Of a stretch of DNA of 64,000 bases, positions 1 to 8,477 are shown one piece after another. This DNA comes from Streptomyces ficellus. Lineage in GTDB: Bacteria > Actinomycetota > Actinomycetes > Streptomycetales > Streptomycetaceae. Location of the stretch: the NCBI RefSeq assembly GCF_030406405.1, contig NZ_JAUEPL010000026.1:26880-90879 (forward strand), given 5' to 3'. The translations under genes were made by a program, and so were the position numbers. Under the pieces are notes generated by a model. The model was not told the origin of the DNA. It saw only the letters and a list, made by a program, of their open reading frames with translations, and ran no database searches. Positions within the stretch are counted from its first letter, which is position 1. The number at the start of each line of letters is the position of its first letter.

Positions 1-382
1 GGTGCTGCGGGCCGAACGCCTGCGGCAGCATCTCGGCGAGGGTGAGCACCCCGTGCGGGGTGTCCACCAGCAGCTCGTCGCCGCCGAACTCGTACAGCAG
101 CTGCCGGCAGCGGCCGCACGGCACCAGGACCTGGCCGTGCCCGTCCACGCACACGAAGTGCGTGAGCCGGCCGCCGCCGGTGGCCTGCAACTGGGAGACC
201 AGACCGCACTCGGCGCACAGGCCGATGCCGTACGAGGCGTTCTCCACGTTGCAGCCGGTGACCGTGCGCCCGTCGTCCACGAGCGCGGCGGCGCCCACCG
301 CATAGCCCGAGTACGGCGCGTACGCGTGGGACATGGCCTCCCGGGCCGCCTCGCGCAGCGCTTCCCAGGCGGGGGGCGTCAC
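1..382 (-). CDS. cdd: Cytidine deaminase, 3' end outside the window
   Basis: Hydrolytic deamination of cytidine and deoxycytidine to the uridines in the cytosolic pyrimidine salvage pathway. The visible 127 residues show the zinc-site signatures of the small homotetrameric family: a CAE motif in the segment GLCAECG and a PCGRC motif later, plus the CNVENASYG substrate segment. The GTG start at 382 overlaps the stop of the upstream permease in a GTGA, so it looks translationally coupled as the last gene of the nucleoside transport operon. Only the extreme C terminus is missing, because the window starts there. The family assignment is secure. The promoter must be shared with the transporter genes, since there is no gap before it. 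Confidence 0.93.
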   Translation of the reverse strand, partial: MTPPAWEALREAAREAMSHAYAPYSGYAVGAAALVDDGRTVTGCNVENASYGIGLCAECGLVSQLQATGGGRLTHFVCVDGHGQVLVPCGRCRQLLYEFGGDELLVDTPHGVLTLAEMLPQAFGPQH

Positions 383-1668
383 TTGCCCTGGCCCTTGCGG
401 TAGCGCATGCCGTCCGCCTTGGGCATCCTCAGCCGCTGCGCGGACAGCGACAGCACCAGCAGCGTCACCACGTACGGCGTGGCGCTGACGAACTCGGTGG
501 GCACCGTGTCCGTACCGAGGAACCAGACCAGCACACCGGCCGCGATGACCCCGCTGATCGCCGCCGTCACATAGCGCTTGCGGTACGCCTTCCAGGCCGC
601 GAGGCCGGCGAGGACGACCACCAGCACCAGCAGCAGCGCGTGCACGGACTCGCCGCCCGCGCGCAGCTGGAGCGCGTCGGCGAAGCCGAACAGGCCCGCG
701 CCCATGGCGAGCCCGCCGGGCCGCCAGTTGCCGAAGATCATGGCCGCGAGGCCGATGAAGCCCCGGCCGCCGGTCTGGCCCTCGTTGTAGATGTGCGAGG
801 TGACCAGCGAGAGGAACGCGCCGCCGAGCCCGGCCATGCCGCCGGAGACGATCACGGCGATGTACTTGTACGTGTAGACGTTGACGCCCAGTGACTCCGC
901 GGCGATCGGGTTCTCGCCGCAGGAGCGCAGCCGCAGGCCGAAGGCCGTCTTCCACAGCAGCAGGAACGTGCCGATGAAGAGCAGGATGGCGACGATCGTC
1001 AGCAGCGAGAGGTTGGTGACCAGGCCGCCGAGGATGCCCGCGACGTCGGAGACGAGGAACCAGTGGTGCGCCTCGACCGAGTGGAGCCAGTCGGAGACTC
1101 CCGGCACCGTGACCGACGTGATCTCCTCGGCCGGCGGGGACTGCTTGGGGCTGCCGCCCCGCTCCGCCGCCTCCCCGGTGTTGAACCACAGCTTGGCGAA
1201 GTAGGTGGTGAACCCGAGCGCCAGGATGTTGATCGCGATACCGGAGATGATGTGGTCGACACCGAAGCTGACGGTGGCGACCGCGTGCAGCAGGCCGCCC
1301 AACATGCCGCCCACGATGCCCGCGAGGACACCGAGCCAGGGGCTGGTCTGCCAGCCCGCCCAGGCACCGAAGAAGGTGCCGAGGATCATCATGCCTTCGA
1401 GGCCGATGTTGACCACGCCCGCGCGCTCGGCCCACAGACCGCCCAGACCGGCCAGGCCGATCGGTACGGCCATGGAGAGCGCGGCGCTGATCTGGCCGGC
1501 GGAGGTGATGTCCTGCGCGCCGGTGATGGCGCGTACCGCGGACAGCGCGATGAGCGCGCCCGCGACGATCAGCAGGATGACGGGAAGGGAGAGGCGGGTG
1601 CGGCCGCCCTTGCCGCCGGCCGCCTTGGGGGCCGCGGGCGGCGGGGTGGAAGTCGCCGTGGCGCTCAC
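379..1668 (-). CDS. ABC transporter permease of a BMP-type nucleoside importer (second permease)
   Basis: Membrane subunit of the BMP-family (basic membrane protein, nucleoside) ABC importer. The 429-residue protein has a short Pro/Ala-rich, Lys/Gly-containing N-terminal tail, then about nine or ten hydrophobic segments, with the family segment around WAERAGVVNIGLEGMM (about residue 100), typical of the YufQ/NupQ-like branch. I chose the GTG at 1668 because it overlaps the preceding permease stop (GTGA); the frame runs on upstream but that part is antisense noise of the neighbour. The gene ends in a second GTGA with cdd. It should pair with the other permease and the double ATPase encoded just upstream. 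Substrate specificity for nucleosides is inferred from the family and from the linked cytidine deaminase. Confidence 0.92.
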   Translation of the reverse strand: MSATATSTPPPAAPKAAGGKGGRTRLSLPVILLIVAGALIALSAVRAITGAQDITSAGQISAALSMAVPIGLAGLGGLWAERAGVVNIGLEGMMILGTFFGAWAGWQTSPWLGVLAGIVGGMLGGLLHAVATVSFGVDHIISGIAINILALGFTTYFAKLWFNTGEAAERGGSPKQSPPAEEITSVTVPGVSDWLHSVEAHHWFLVSDVAGILGGLVTNLSLLTIVAILLFIGTFLLLWKTAFGLRLRSCGENPIAAESLGVNVYTYKYIAVIVSGGMAGLGGAFLSLVTSHIYNEGQTGGRGFIGLAAMIFGNWRPGGLAMGAGLFGFADALQLRAGGESVHALLLVLVVVLAGLAAWKAYRKRYVTAAISGVIAAGVLVWFLGTDTVPTEFVSATPYVVTLLVLSLSAQRLRMPKADGMRYRKGQGK

Positions 1669-2777
1669 GCCGACACCTCCTGCGTGTCGTTGGTACGGGC
1701 CTGGGCGGCGAGCTTCTCGCCGACCTTCCGCTGCTGGCGCTTGAGGCCGTAGCGGCGGACGACTTCGTAGGCGATGACGACGCACAGGACGATGACGCCC
1801 TGGATCACGCCGACGATCTCCTTGTCGTAACCCTCGAATTCGAGCTTGCCGGTGCCGCGCTCCAGGAAGCCCCACAGGAGGGCGCCGAGCGCGATGCCGA
1901 CCGGGTGGTTGCGGCCCAGCAGGGCGATGGCGATGCCGGTGAAGCCGATGCCGGTCGGGAAGTCGCCGCTGTACTCGTAGCTGTCGTTGAGCAGCGTCGG
2001 CATGCCGATCAGGCCGGCGGTCGCGCCGGAGATCAGCATCGACGTGACGACCATCTTCTTGACGTCCACGCCGCTGGCCTCGGCGGCGGAGCCGGACTGG
2101 CCGACCGTGCGCAGGTCGAAGCCGAACCGGGTGCGGGAGAGCACGAACCAGTAGGCGACGCCCGCGATCACGGCGATCACGAGGAAGCCCCAGATCTGGT
2201 CGGGCTGCGTGGGGAAGTCGAAGAAGCGCGAGGACTCCGGCAGCGGGGTGGTCGACACCTTCGTACCGGCCTCGTCCAGGTGGCCGAGGCGGCCCGGCTG
2301 GAGCAGGTAGCCGATGATCGCGGTGGCGATCATGTTGAGCATGATCGTGGCGACGACCTCGCTGACGCCGCGGGTGACCTTGAGGACACCGGCGATGCCG
2401 GCCCACATCGCGCCGACGATCATCGCGGTGAGGATGATCAGCGGGATCTGGAGGAAGCCGGGCAGGGTCAGCGCGCCGCCGAGTGCGGCGGCGAAGAAGG
2501 CGGCGAGGCGGTACTGGCCGTCGACGCCGATGTTGAACAGGTTCATGCGGAAGCCGATGGCCACCGCGAGGCCCGCCAGGTAGTACGTCGTCGCCTTGTT
2601 GATGATGTAGACCTGGCTGTCCGACTTGATGCCGTAGTCGAACATGATCCCGAAGGCGCTGAACGGCTCCTTGCCGGTGGCGACCAGCACCAGGGCGGTG
2701 ACCAGGAACGCGGCGACGACCGCGAGCAGCGGCGCCGCGATGCCCAGGAGCAGCCGCTCCTTGTCGATCTTCTTCAT
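1665..2777 (-). CDS. ABC transporter permease of a BMP-type nucleoside importer (first permease)
   Basis: First transmembrane subunit of the nucleoside importer, 370 residues, with a basic N-terminal start (MKKIDKER) followed by a long hydrophobic segment and about eight further membrane helices. The segment FRMNLFNIGVDGQY (about residues 76-89) is the family hallmark of YufP/NupP-like permeases. The ATG at 2777 overlaps the ATPase stop (ATGA) and the gene ends in a GTGA with the next permease, so four consecutive genes of this operon are joined by 4-base overlaps. The C-terminal tail after the last helix is about 40 residues and cytoplasmic by charge. Alternative roles (sugar transport) are possible for the superfamily, but the BMP lipoprotein and cdd favour nucleosides. 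Confidence 0.92.
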   Translation of the reverse strand: MKKIDKERLLLGIAAPLLAVVAAFLVTALVLVATGKEPFSAFGIMFDYGIKSDSQVYIINKATTYYLAGLAVAIGFRMNLFNIGVDGQYRLAAFFAAALGGALTLPGFLQIPLIILTAMIVGAMWAGIAGVLKVTRGVSEVVATIMLNMIATAIIGYLLQPGRLGHLDEAGTKVSTTPLPESSRFFDFPTQPDQIWGFLVIAVIAGVAYWFVLSRTRFGFDLRTVGQSGSAAEASGVDVKKMVVTSMLISGATAGLIGMPTLLNDSYEYSGDFPTGIGFTGIAIALLGRNHPVGIALGALLWGFLERGTGKLEFEGYDKEIVGVIQGVIVLCVVIAYEVVRRYGLKRQQRKVGEKLAAQARTNDTQEVSA

Positions 2778-4324
2778 CGGGCCTCGTCCTCCGGGGCGCT
2801 GCTGTCATCGTGGTGCTCGAGGTGGCCGGTGGCGGCGCCGGTCATGGCCGAGCCCAGCTCCTCGGGGGTGATGGTGGCCGGGTCGGCGTCCGCGACGAGC
2901 CGGCCCCGGTACATCACCCGCAGGGTGTCGGAGAGCCCGATCAGCTCGTCCAGGTCGGCGGAGATCAGCAGCACGGCCAGGCCCTCGCGGCGGGCCTCGC
3001 GGATCTGGTCCCAGATCTGCGCCTGGGCGCCGACGTCCACACCCCGGGTGGGGTGCGCGGCGATCAGCAGCTTGGGGTCGTGGCTCATCTCGCGGCCGAC
3101 GATCAGCTTCTGCTGGTTGCCGCCGGACAGGGACGCGGCGGTGACGTCGATGCCGGGGGTGCGGACGTCGTACTCGCGCACGATCCGCTCGGTGTCGGCG
3201 CGGGCGGCCTTCAGGTCGAGGATGGCGCCCTTGGAGTTGGGCCGCTCGGTGACGTGGCCGAGGATGCGGTTCTCCCAGAGGGGGGCCTCCAGCAGCAGGC
3301 CGTGCCGGTGGCGGTCCTCGGGGATGACCCCCATGCCGCTCTCGCGGCGCTTGCGGGTCGGTACGTGGGAGATGTCGGCGCCGTCCAGGGTGATCACACC
3401 GCTGTCGGGACGGCGCATGCCCATGATGGCGTCGACCAGCTCCGACTGGCCGTTGCCCTCGACACCGGCGATGCCGAGCACCTCACCCTTGTGGATGGTG
3501 AGGGTGATGCCGGCCAGAACGGCCCTGACCACGCCGTCCGGGTCGGTGGCGCTCAGCGACAGGTCCTCGACCCGGAGCATCGGCACGTCGGTGACCGTGG
3601 ACTCACGGGTCTCCGGCGACGGCAGCTCGGTGCCGACCATCAGCTCGGCGAGCTGCTTGGGCGTGGTGGAGGCGGGGTCGGCGGTGCCGACCGTCGTACC
3701 GCGCCGGATGACGGTGATCTCGTCGGCGACGGACAGCACCTCGCCCAGCTTGTGCGAGATGAAGATGACGGTGAGGCCCTCGGCCTTCAGCTCGCGCAGG
3801 TTGTCGAAGAGCGCCTCGACCTCCTGCGGGACGAGCACGGCGGTCGGCTCGTCGAGGATGAGGGTGCGGGCGCCGCGGTAGAGGACCTTCAGGATCTCCA
3901 CGCGCTGGCGGTCGGCGACACCGAGGTCCTCCACGAGGACGTCGGGGCGGATGTTGAGGCCGTACGCGTCGGAGATCTCACGGATCTTGGCGCGGGCCCT
4001 GTCGCCGATGCCGTACAGCTTCTCGGAGCCGAGGACGACGTTCTCCAGGACGGTGAGGTTGTCCGCGAGCATGAAGTGCTGGTGCACCATGCCGATGCCC
4101 CGGCGGATGGCGTCACCGGGGTTGTGGAAGGTGACCTGCTCACCGTCGACCGCGATGGTGCCCTCGTCCGGCTTCTGCATGCCGTACAGGATCTTCATCA
4201 GGGTCGACTTGCCGGCGCCGTTCTCACCGACGAGGGCGTGCACGGTTCCGCGGCGCACGGTGATGGCGATGTCGTGGTTGGCGACGACGCCGGGGAACCG
4301 CTTGGTGATGCCGCGGAGCTCCAC
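2774..4324 (-). CDS. Twin-domain ABC ATPase of the BMP-type nucleoside importer
   Basis: Energises the nucleoside importer in the cytosol. Two ABC modules are fused in about 516 residues. The first carries the Walker A GENGAGKST (about residue 35) and an LILDEPTA Walker B. The second has the degenerate GVEGNGQSEL Walker A usual in RbsA/MglA-like double ATPases and the SGGNQQK signature. It overlaps the next permease by ATGA. The start is doubtful: the GTG at 4324 has no ribosome binding site, whereas GGAGAG at 4373-4378 (minus strand) lies 6 bases before an in-frame ATC at 4366. Initiation there would add 14 residues beginning with KASSSPPSS. No ATG, GTG or TTG is in frame in that stretch. 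The function is secure; the start is not. Confidence 0.93.
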   Translation of the reverse strand: MELRGITKRFPGVVANHDIAITVRRGTVHALVGENGAGKSTLMKILYGMQKPDEGTIAVDGEQVTFHNPGDAIRRGIGMVHQHFMLADNLTVLENVVLGSEKLYGIGDRARAKIREISDAYGLNIRPDVLVEDLGVADRQRVEILKVLYRGARTLILDEPTAVLVPQEVEALFDNLRELKAEGLTVIFISHKLGEVLSVADEITVIRRGTTVGTADPASTTPKQLAELMVGTELPSPETRESTVTDVPMLRVEDLSLSATDPDGVVRAVLAGITLTIHKGEVLGIAGVEGNGQSELVDAIMGMRRPDSGVITLDGADISHVPTRKRRESGMGVIPEDRHRHGLLLEAPLWENRILGHVTERPNSKGAILDLKAARADTERIVREYDVRTPGIDVTAASLSGGNQQKLIVGREMSHDPKLLIAAHPTRGVDVGAQAQIWDQIREARREGLAVLLISADLDELIGLSDTLRVMYRGRLVADADPATITPEELGSAMTGAATGHLEHHDDSSAPEDEAR

Positions 4325-4438
4325 GGCGTTGGGGGTGCTGCTGGGGGGACTGCTGGAGGCTTTGATGGCGCACTCTCCTAGGCAGGGAGCGGAGGAGCAG
4401 AGGCGGTGAGGTGGCGAAAACTACCGCGTGGGCGGCTT

Positions 4439-4452
4439 GCTACGCGCGTAGC
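4439..4452. promoter_or_regulatory. Perfect 14-bp palindrome, candidate operator
   Basis: GCTACGCGCGTAGC lies 70-110 bases upstream of the ATPase gene, inside the BMP-ATPase spacer. Its core CTACGCGCGT recurs on the minus strand at 5650-5659, next to a putative -10 box of the BMP gene. A central CG palindrome suits a LacI-type repressor, but no regulator gene is in view. A TAGTTT hexamer (minus strand, 4418-4423) could be a -10 for an internal promoter. Confidence 0.35.
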
Positions 4453-4491
4453 GCCGCCAAATTGTTGAACTGCCCGAAGGCGTACGTGAAT

Positions 4492-4532
4492 CGGGGCCCG
4501 GTGAGTCGGCCGAAGCCACCCGCCGGGCCCCG
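4492..4532 (-). terminator. Stem-loop between BMP lipoprotein and ATPase genes
   Basis: A perfect 10-bp stem (CGGGGCCCGG at 4492-4501 with its complement at 4523-4532) with a 21-base loop lies 12 bases after the BMP stop codon. There is no U-tract. Such a hairpin after the binding-protein gene commonly acts as partial terminator or 3' stabiliser, giving more binding protein than transporter. That role is inferred. Confidence 0.5.
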
Positions 4533-4544
4533 CGACACAAGGTG

Positions 4545-5585
4545 TCAGAGGGTGGTCTTGACCTTGATCTGGCCGTCCACGATCTTCTTCCTGGCCTCGT
4601 CCAGCTTGGCCTGGATGTCCTTGAGGTGGCCGCCCGTGGTGGTGAGGGAGACACCGTTCTCGGCGAGCGAGTAGGCGTGCGTGCCGGTCAGCGGCTTGCC
4701 GTCCTTGACGGACTTGGCCAGCTCGAAGACACCGGTGTCGACGTTCTTGACGACCGAGGTCATGATCGAGCCCGCGTACTTGGCGAGGGCCGGGTCCTTG
4801 GCCTGGTCCGAGTCGACGCCGATGGCCCACGTGCCCGGCTTGGCGGCGACGGCCTCGATGGCGCCGGCGCCCGAGCCGCCCGCGGCGGCGAAGATCACGT
4901 CGATGCCCTTGTCCAGCATGCCCTTGGCGGCGGCCTTGCCCTTGTCCGGGGAGCCGAAGCCGGAGAGGTCGGAGCCGGTGGACAGGTACTGGATCTGGAC
5001 GGAGGCCTTCGGGTCGGTCTCCTTGACGCCCTGCTGGAAGCCCGCGGCGAACTTCTTGATCAGCGGAAGGTCGACGCCGCCGATGAAGCCGATCTTGCCG
5101 TCCTTGGACTTCAGCGCGGCGGCGACACCGGCGAGGTAGGAGCCCTGCTCCTCGGTGAAGACGATCGAGTCGACGTTCTTGTGCTTCGACACCGAGTCGA
5201 TGAGGCCGAACGTGGTGTCCGGGAACTTGGCGGCGACCTTGTCGATCGAGTCCTTGTACGCGAAGCCGACACCGATGACGGGGTTGTAGCCGCCCTCGGC
5301 GAGCGAGGCGAGGCGCTGCTCGCGGTCGGCGGGGGTCTCGCCGGACTTGGCGGTCAGCTCCTTGGTCTCGGCGCCGAGCTCGGCCTTGGCCTTGTCGAGG
5401 CCGCGAGCGGCGGAGTCGTTGAACGAGTTGTCGCCACGGCCGCCGACGTCGTAGGCCATGCCGATCCTGAGCTTGCCGTTACCGGCACCCGACGACTCGG
5501 TGGACGACTCGCCGCAGGCGGTGGCAGTGAAAGCGAGGGCCGCGGTCGCGACGGACGCGGCAGCGATCTTGGATACCCGGCGCAA
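4545..5585 (-). CDS. BMP-family nucleoside-binding lipoprotein
   Basis: Substrate-binding lipoprotein of the importer, anchored outside the membrane. 346 residues with a signal peptide, lipobox ending TATAC (Cys about residue 24), then the BMP/Med fold beginning KLRIGMAYDVGGRGDNSFND. The motif GVGFAYKD and the aromatic and acidic residues fit the family that binds purine or pyrimidine nucleosides (PnrA/TmpC type). The start is TTG at 5585, with GAAGGGA 8 bases upstream; no better start is seen. First gene of the operon, followed by a stem-loop and the ATPase. The window shows only one BMP gene here; other streptomycetes often have two in tandem. Ligand identity is inferred from family and the linked deaminase. 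Confidence 0.93.
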   Translation of the reverse strand: MRRVSKIAAASVATAALAFTATACGESSTESSGAGNGKLRIGMAYDVGGRGDNSFNDSAARGLDKAKAELGAETKELTAKSGETPADREQRLASLAEGGYNPVIGVGFAYKDSIDKVAAKFPDTTFGLIDSVSKHKNVDSIVFTEEQGSYLAGVAAALKSKDGKIGFIGGVDLPLIKKFAAGFQQGVKETDPKASVQIQYLSTGSDLSGFGSPDKGKAAAKGMLDKGIDVIFAAAGGSGAGAIEAVAAKPGTWAIGVDSDQAKDPALAKYAGSIMTSVVKNVDTGVFELAKSVKDGKPLTGTHAYSLAENGVSLTTTGGHLKDIQAKLDEARKKIVDGQIKVKTTL

Positions 5586-5643
5586 GAGGAGGGTCCCTTC
5601 GAGACTGACCGAAAGCGCCTCTTCCGGCGCTGGTTTCGCGGCG

Positions 5644-5659
5644 ATCGTAACGCGCGTAG
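5644..5659 (-). promoter_or_regulatory. Putative promoter/operator of the BMP operon
   Basis: On the minus strand a TACGAT hexamer (5644-5649) fits the TAnnnT -10 pattern and abuts CTACGCGCGT (5650-5659), the same 10-mer as in the palindrome at 4439-4452. Overlap of a repeated operator-like motif with a -10 box suggests repression. The remaining spacer (5660-5808) shows no other clear signal. Confidence 0.35.
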
Positions 5660-5808
5660 ATGTCAGTTAAAGACCTGTTCATCAGTCGTTATCGGATCGT
5701 CGCGAACCAGCCGGAACAGGGGCGCTGTGTGGCAGGAATACCACGGAGCGTACAGGGCGGCAGGGGCGTGAAGGGGGCAGCAGAGGCGCGAGGGGGGCGC
5801 CGGAACGG

Positions 5809-5844
5809 CCGCCGCCCGGCACGGGGGTCCGTGCCGGGCGGCGG
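5809..5844 (-). terminator. Strong 16-bp hairpin downstream of the amidohydrolase gene
   Basis: A perfect 16-bp stem (5809-5824 with 5829-5844) and a 4-base loop GGGT, made only of G/C plus two A-T pairs. It lies about 107 bases past the amidohydrolase stop and upstream of the BMP promoter. It has no U-run, as is usual for Streptomyces terminators. It isolates the transporter operon from the gene upstream. Confidence 0.75.
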
Positions 5845-5950
5845 GCGGTGAGGAGTTGGTCCCGTCACGGGGTACGTGGCGGACGGCACGGGGCCCGTTT
5901 ACGCCGGGGTGGGGCGGGCGGCGGGCGTGGGGCGGGCGGCGCGGCGGCGG

Positions 5951-7174
5951 TCAGTCGAGCAGCGCGGCGGCGGTGAACAGCTCGACGCCGACCTTGATCG
6001 CCGCCTCGTCGACGTCGAAGTCACCGCGGTGCAGGTCACGGCGCGTCGTGTCACCCGGGCGGCGGACGCCGAGGCGGGCCATCGCACCCGGGACGTGCTC
6101 CAGGTACCAGGAGAAGTCCTCGCCGCCAAGGCTCTGTTCCGTGTCCTCGATCGCGTACGCGCCGCAGCGCGCCGCCATCGCGTCGTGGAGCAGCTGCGCG
6201 ACGGAGGCGTCGTTGATGACCGGCGGGACACCGCGTACGTACTCGATCTGGCACTTGGCGCCGTGCAGCGTCGCCACCTCGTCGATCGCCGCGTAGACCT
6301 GGTCCGGGGCGTCGCGCCAGGCCGCCAGGTCCAGGCAGCGCACCGTGCCGCCCAGTTCCGCGCGCTGCGGGATGACGTTCGGGGCGTGGCCCGCCTCGAT
6401 GCGGCCCCACGTCAGGACCAGCCCGGAGCGGGCGTCGATCCGGCGGGACAGCAGCGCGGGCGCGTCGGTGGCGACGCGGGCGGCGGCGGTGACCATGTCG
6501 GTCGTCAGGTGCGGGCGGGCGGTGTGGCCGCCGGGCCCGTCGAGGGTGACCTCCAGGCGGTCGCACGCGGAGGTGATCGCTCCGGTGCGCAGCCCGATAC
6601 GGCCCACGTCCACGCGCGGGTCGCAGTGCACGGCGATGATCCGCCCGACGCCGTCCAGCACGCCGGCCTCGATGGCGTCGACGGCGCCGCCGGGCAGTAC
6701 CTCCTCGGCGGGCTGGAAGATCAGGCGCACGGCGTTCGGCAGCAGCCCCTCGCGGTCCATCGCGGCCAGCACCAGGCCGGCACCGAGGGCGACGGTGGTG
6801 TGCACGTCGTGTCCGCAGGCGTGCGCGCGGTCCGGCACGGTCGAGCGGTACGGCACGTCCGTCTTGGTGTCCGGGATGGGCAGCGCGTCGATGTCCGCGC
6901 GGATGGCGAGCATGGGGCGTACGCCGTCCCACGTACCGACGTCGCACATCAGCCCCGTGCCGCCGGGAAGGACCTTGGGGCTGAGCCCGGCCGCTTCGAG
7001 GCGGGTCTTGAGCGCGGCGGTGGTACGGAACTCCTGGTTGCCGAGCTCTGGGTGCATGTGCAGATCCCGGCGGAAGGCGATCAGCTCGGCACGCAGGGAC
7101 TCGGGCAGCGTGCCGAGGAGAGGCGTATCGCCGGGAACGTCTGTTTCGGAGTCGCGGGACATCAACTTGTTCAC
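5951..7174 (-). CDS. M20-family metal-dependent amidohydrolase
   Basis: Cytosolic zinc or manganese hydrolase of the IAA-amino-acid/hippurate hydrolase (AmhX, HipO-like) branch of peptidase family M20. 407 residues. Seen: HMHPELGNQEF near the N terminus, the CGHDVHTT metal-site segment (about 120-127), FQPAEE (about 155), the dimerisation-lid segment GGHTARPH (about 230), and SLGGEDFSWYL near the C terminus. It removes acyl or amino-acid groups from N-acylated substrates, but the substrate cannot be read from sequence. The GTG at 7174 is supported by a TACCCT hexamer exactly 7 bases upstream, which suggests a leaderless mRNA; an alternative ATG at 7162 has no good ribosome site. It stands alone between terminators. 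Confidence 0.9.
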   Translation of the reverse strand: MNKLMSRDSETDVPGDTPLLGTLPESLRAELIAFRRDLHMHPELGNQEFRTTAALKTRLEAAGLSPKVLPGGTGLMCDVGTWDGVRPMLAIRADIDALPIPDTKTDVPYRSTVPDRAHACGHDVHTTVALGAGLVLAAMDREGLLPNAVRLIFQPAEEVLPGGAVDAIEAGVLDGVGRIIAVHCDPRVDVGRIGLRTGAITSACDRLEVTLDGPGGHTARPHLTTDMVTAAARVATDAPALLSRRIDARSGLVLTWGRIEAGHAPNVIPQRAELGGTVRCLDLAAWRDAPDQVYAAIDEVATLHGAKCQIEYVRGVPPVINDASVAQLLHDAMAARCGAYAIEDTEQSLGGEDFSWYLEHVPGAMARLGVRRPGDTTRRDLHRGDFDVDEAAIKVGVELFTAAALLD

Positions 7175-7181
7175 CCATGAA

Positions 7182-7187
7182 AGGGTA
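7182..7187 (-). promoter_or_regulatory. TAnnnT -10 box for leaderless amidohydrolase transcript
   Basis: TACCCT on the minus strand is followed by 7 bases and the GTG start at 7174. The same spacing recurs before several other genes of this window. No convincing -35 hexamer is visible. The rest of 7188-7376 shows no further signal. Confidence 0.4.
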
Positions 7188-7376
7188 GGCGCGTTTTGCC
7201 CTCAACTAACGTGTGATCTACAAAACTTCAGCCCGATAGGGGAAAGAAACCCGGGACGGTGGGCTTGAAGGCCAGGTGAAGTGGGTAAGCTCACGCGTTT
7301 TCGCCCTTTTGTCGATCTTTCTCGGTCCTTCTCGATCCGCGCCGGTCCTGTCCCGGCCGCCGCCTTCGCGTCCACG

Positions 7377-8477
7377 TCACGCTCCGGTGAGTGACAGCCC
7401 ATGCGCGGACCGTGCCGACTCGGCCACGCCCGCCAGGAAGCCCCTGGCCCGTGGCGGGACGGTGTCGCGCAGCCACTCCGGCGCTATCGCGCACACGGTG
7501 ATCGCCACGCCGGTGCCCGCCAGCGCCTGCGGCAGGGTGTGCACGACCGTGGACGGGAAGCTCACCACCGTACGGCCGATCGGGCCCCGCCGGGCTATCA
7601 GCTCCAGCGGCAGGTCGGGCCGGACGATCTCCAGACCCGTGCCGACCGCGATGCGGTGCAGCTTCTCGACGGCCTCCCGGCGGTGCGCGAAGTACCGGGT
7701 GGCGCCGTGCGCGGCGGCCAGCGCGGCGACGGCGTCGACGTAGCGGTCCGCGTCCAGCACACCCGTCTCCACCAGCGAGGTGCCGACCAGGTCCGCGCCC
7801 CGCGTCAGGCGCGGCGGACCGAACCGGCCGCGGGTCCAGTCGAACCGGTTGGGCGTGATGGTGGTGCCCGCCGGCGCCTCGACCGGCAGGGCGGTGAAGA
7901 CCTCGACCGTACGGTCGCGGCCCGGCGCGAGCCGGCGGCGGGCCAGCGCCGTGACCGGGGCGAGGGCCAGTTCGCGCGGGCCCCGCACGCCACGGCGGTG
8001 CCAGCGCACGAGCCGTTCGCCCCGCGAGAGCTGGGCGGCGAACTCCATGGTGGCCGTGCCGTCGTCGACGACCGTGAGGCTGCGCGGGCCGAAGAGCGTC
8101 AGCAGCAGCTGTACGTAACGCGAGAACGGATCGCCGACGATCACGCGCTCGGCGCGGGCCAGGGCCGGCGCGAGGTCCCGCAGCGCCCGCGCCAGGGAGC
8201 CACGGCCGCCCCGGGCCTCCTGCCAGCGGACCGTGAACCCCTCGTCGCGGGCGAGCTGGGCCATGCGGCGCAGCTGGCCCCGGGACATCGGGTCGGTCGG
8301 GGACAGCACGACGCAGGTCAGATCCTGGCCGGTGCGCGAGGCGTGGGCCCACTCCAGGACGTTCAGGAGCTGGACCGGGCTCTCGACGAAGGCCAGGTTC
8401 GCGGTCGTCATACGCGGCCTCGGGGTCGTCAGGAGCTTCCGGGGGCTCGGCGGCTTGAGGGGGGTCGGCGGCTTCAT
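7377..8477 (-). CDS. Polysialyltransferase-like glycosyltransferase of the Kdn/nonulosonate cluster
   Basis: About 366 residues. The N-terminal half begins TANLAFVESPVQLLN, a pattern seen in the alpha-2,8-polysialyltransferase/capsule glycosyltransferase superfamily (GT52/GT38-like fold), and residues near FPSTVVHTLPQAL resemble its second nucleotide-sugar segment. It should transfer a CMP-activated nonulosonic acid to a cell-wall polymer. Two starts compete: the ATG at 8477 overlaps the synthase stop (ATGA), adding a Pro/Lys/Arg-rich 22-residue leader; the ATG at 8411 has GAGG 6 bases upstream and starts at the conserved part. Last gene of the leftward cluster. Function is inferred from family resemblance and from the neighbouring CMP-sugar genes. 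The acceptor is unknown. Confidence 0.75.
   Translation of the reverse strand: MKPPTPLKPPSPRKLLTTPRPRMTTANLAFVESPVQLLNVLEWAHASRTGQDLTCVVLSPTDPMSRGQLRRMAQLARDEGFTVRWQEARGGRGSLARALRDLAPALARAERVIVGDPFSRYVQLLLTLFGPRSLTVVDDGTATMEFAAQLSRGERLVRWHRRGVRGPRELALAPVTALARRRLAPGRDRTVEVFTALPVEAPAGTTITPNRFDWTRGRFGPPRLTRGADLVGTSLVETGVLDADRYVDAVAALAAAHGATRYFAHRREAVEKLHRIAVGTGLEIVRPDLPLELIARRGPIGRTVVSFPSTVVHTLPQALAGTGVAITVCAIAPEWLRDTVPPRARGFLAGVAESARSAHGLSLTGA

Noticed and set aside
1905..3881. Long open frames opposite the permease and ATPase genes (similar ones at 29465-31378 and 32975-34957 opposite the Rhs gene)
   Set aside because: They are antisense frames produced by high G+C third positions; composition is Arg/Gly/Val/Asp-rich with no domain pattern, while the opposite strand has clear families.
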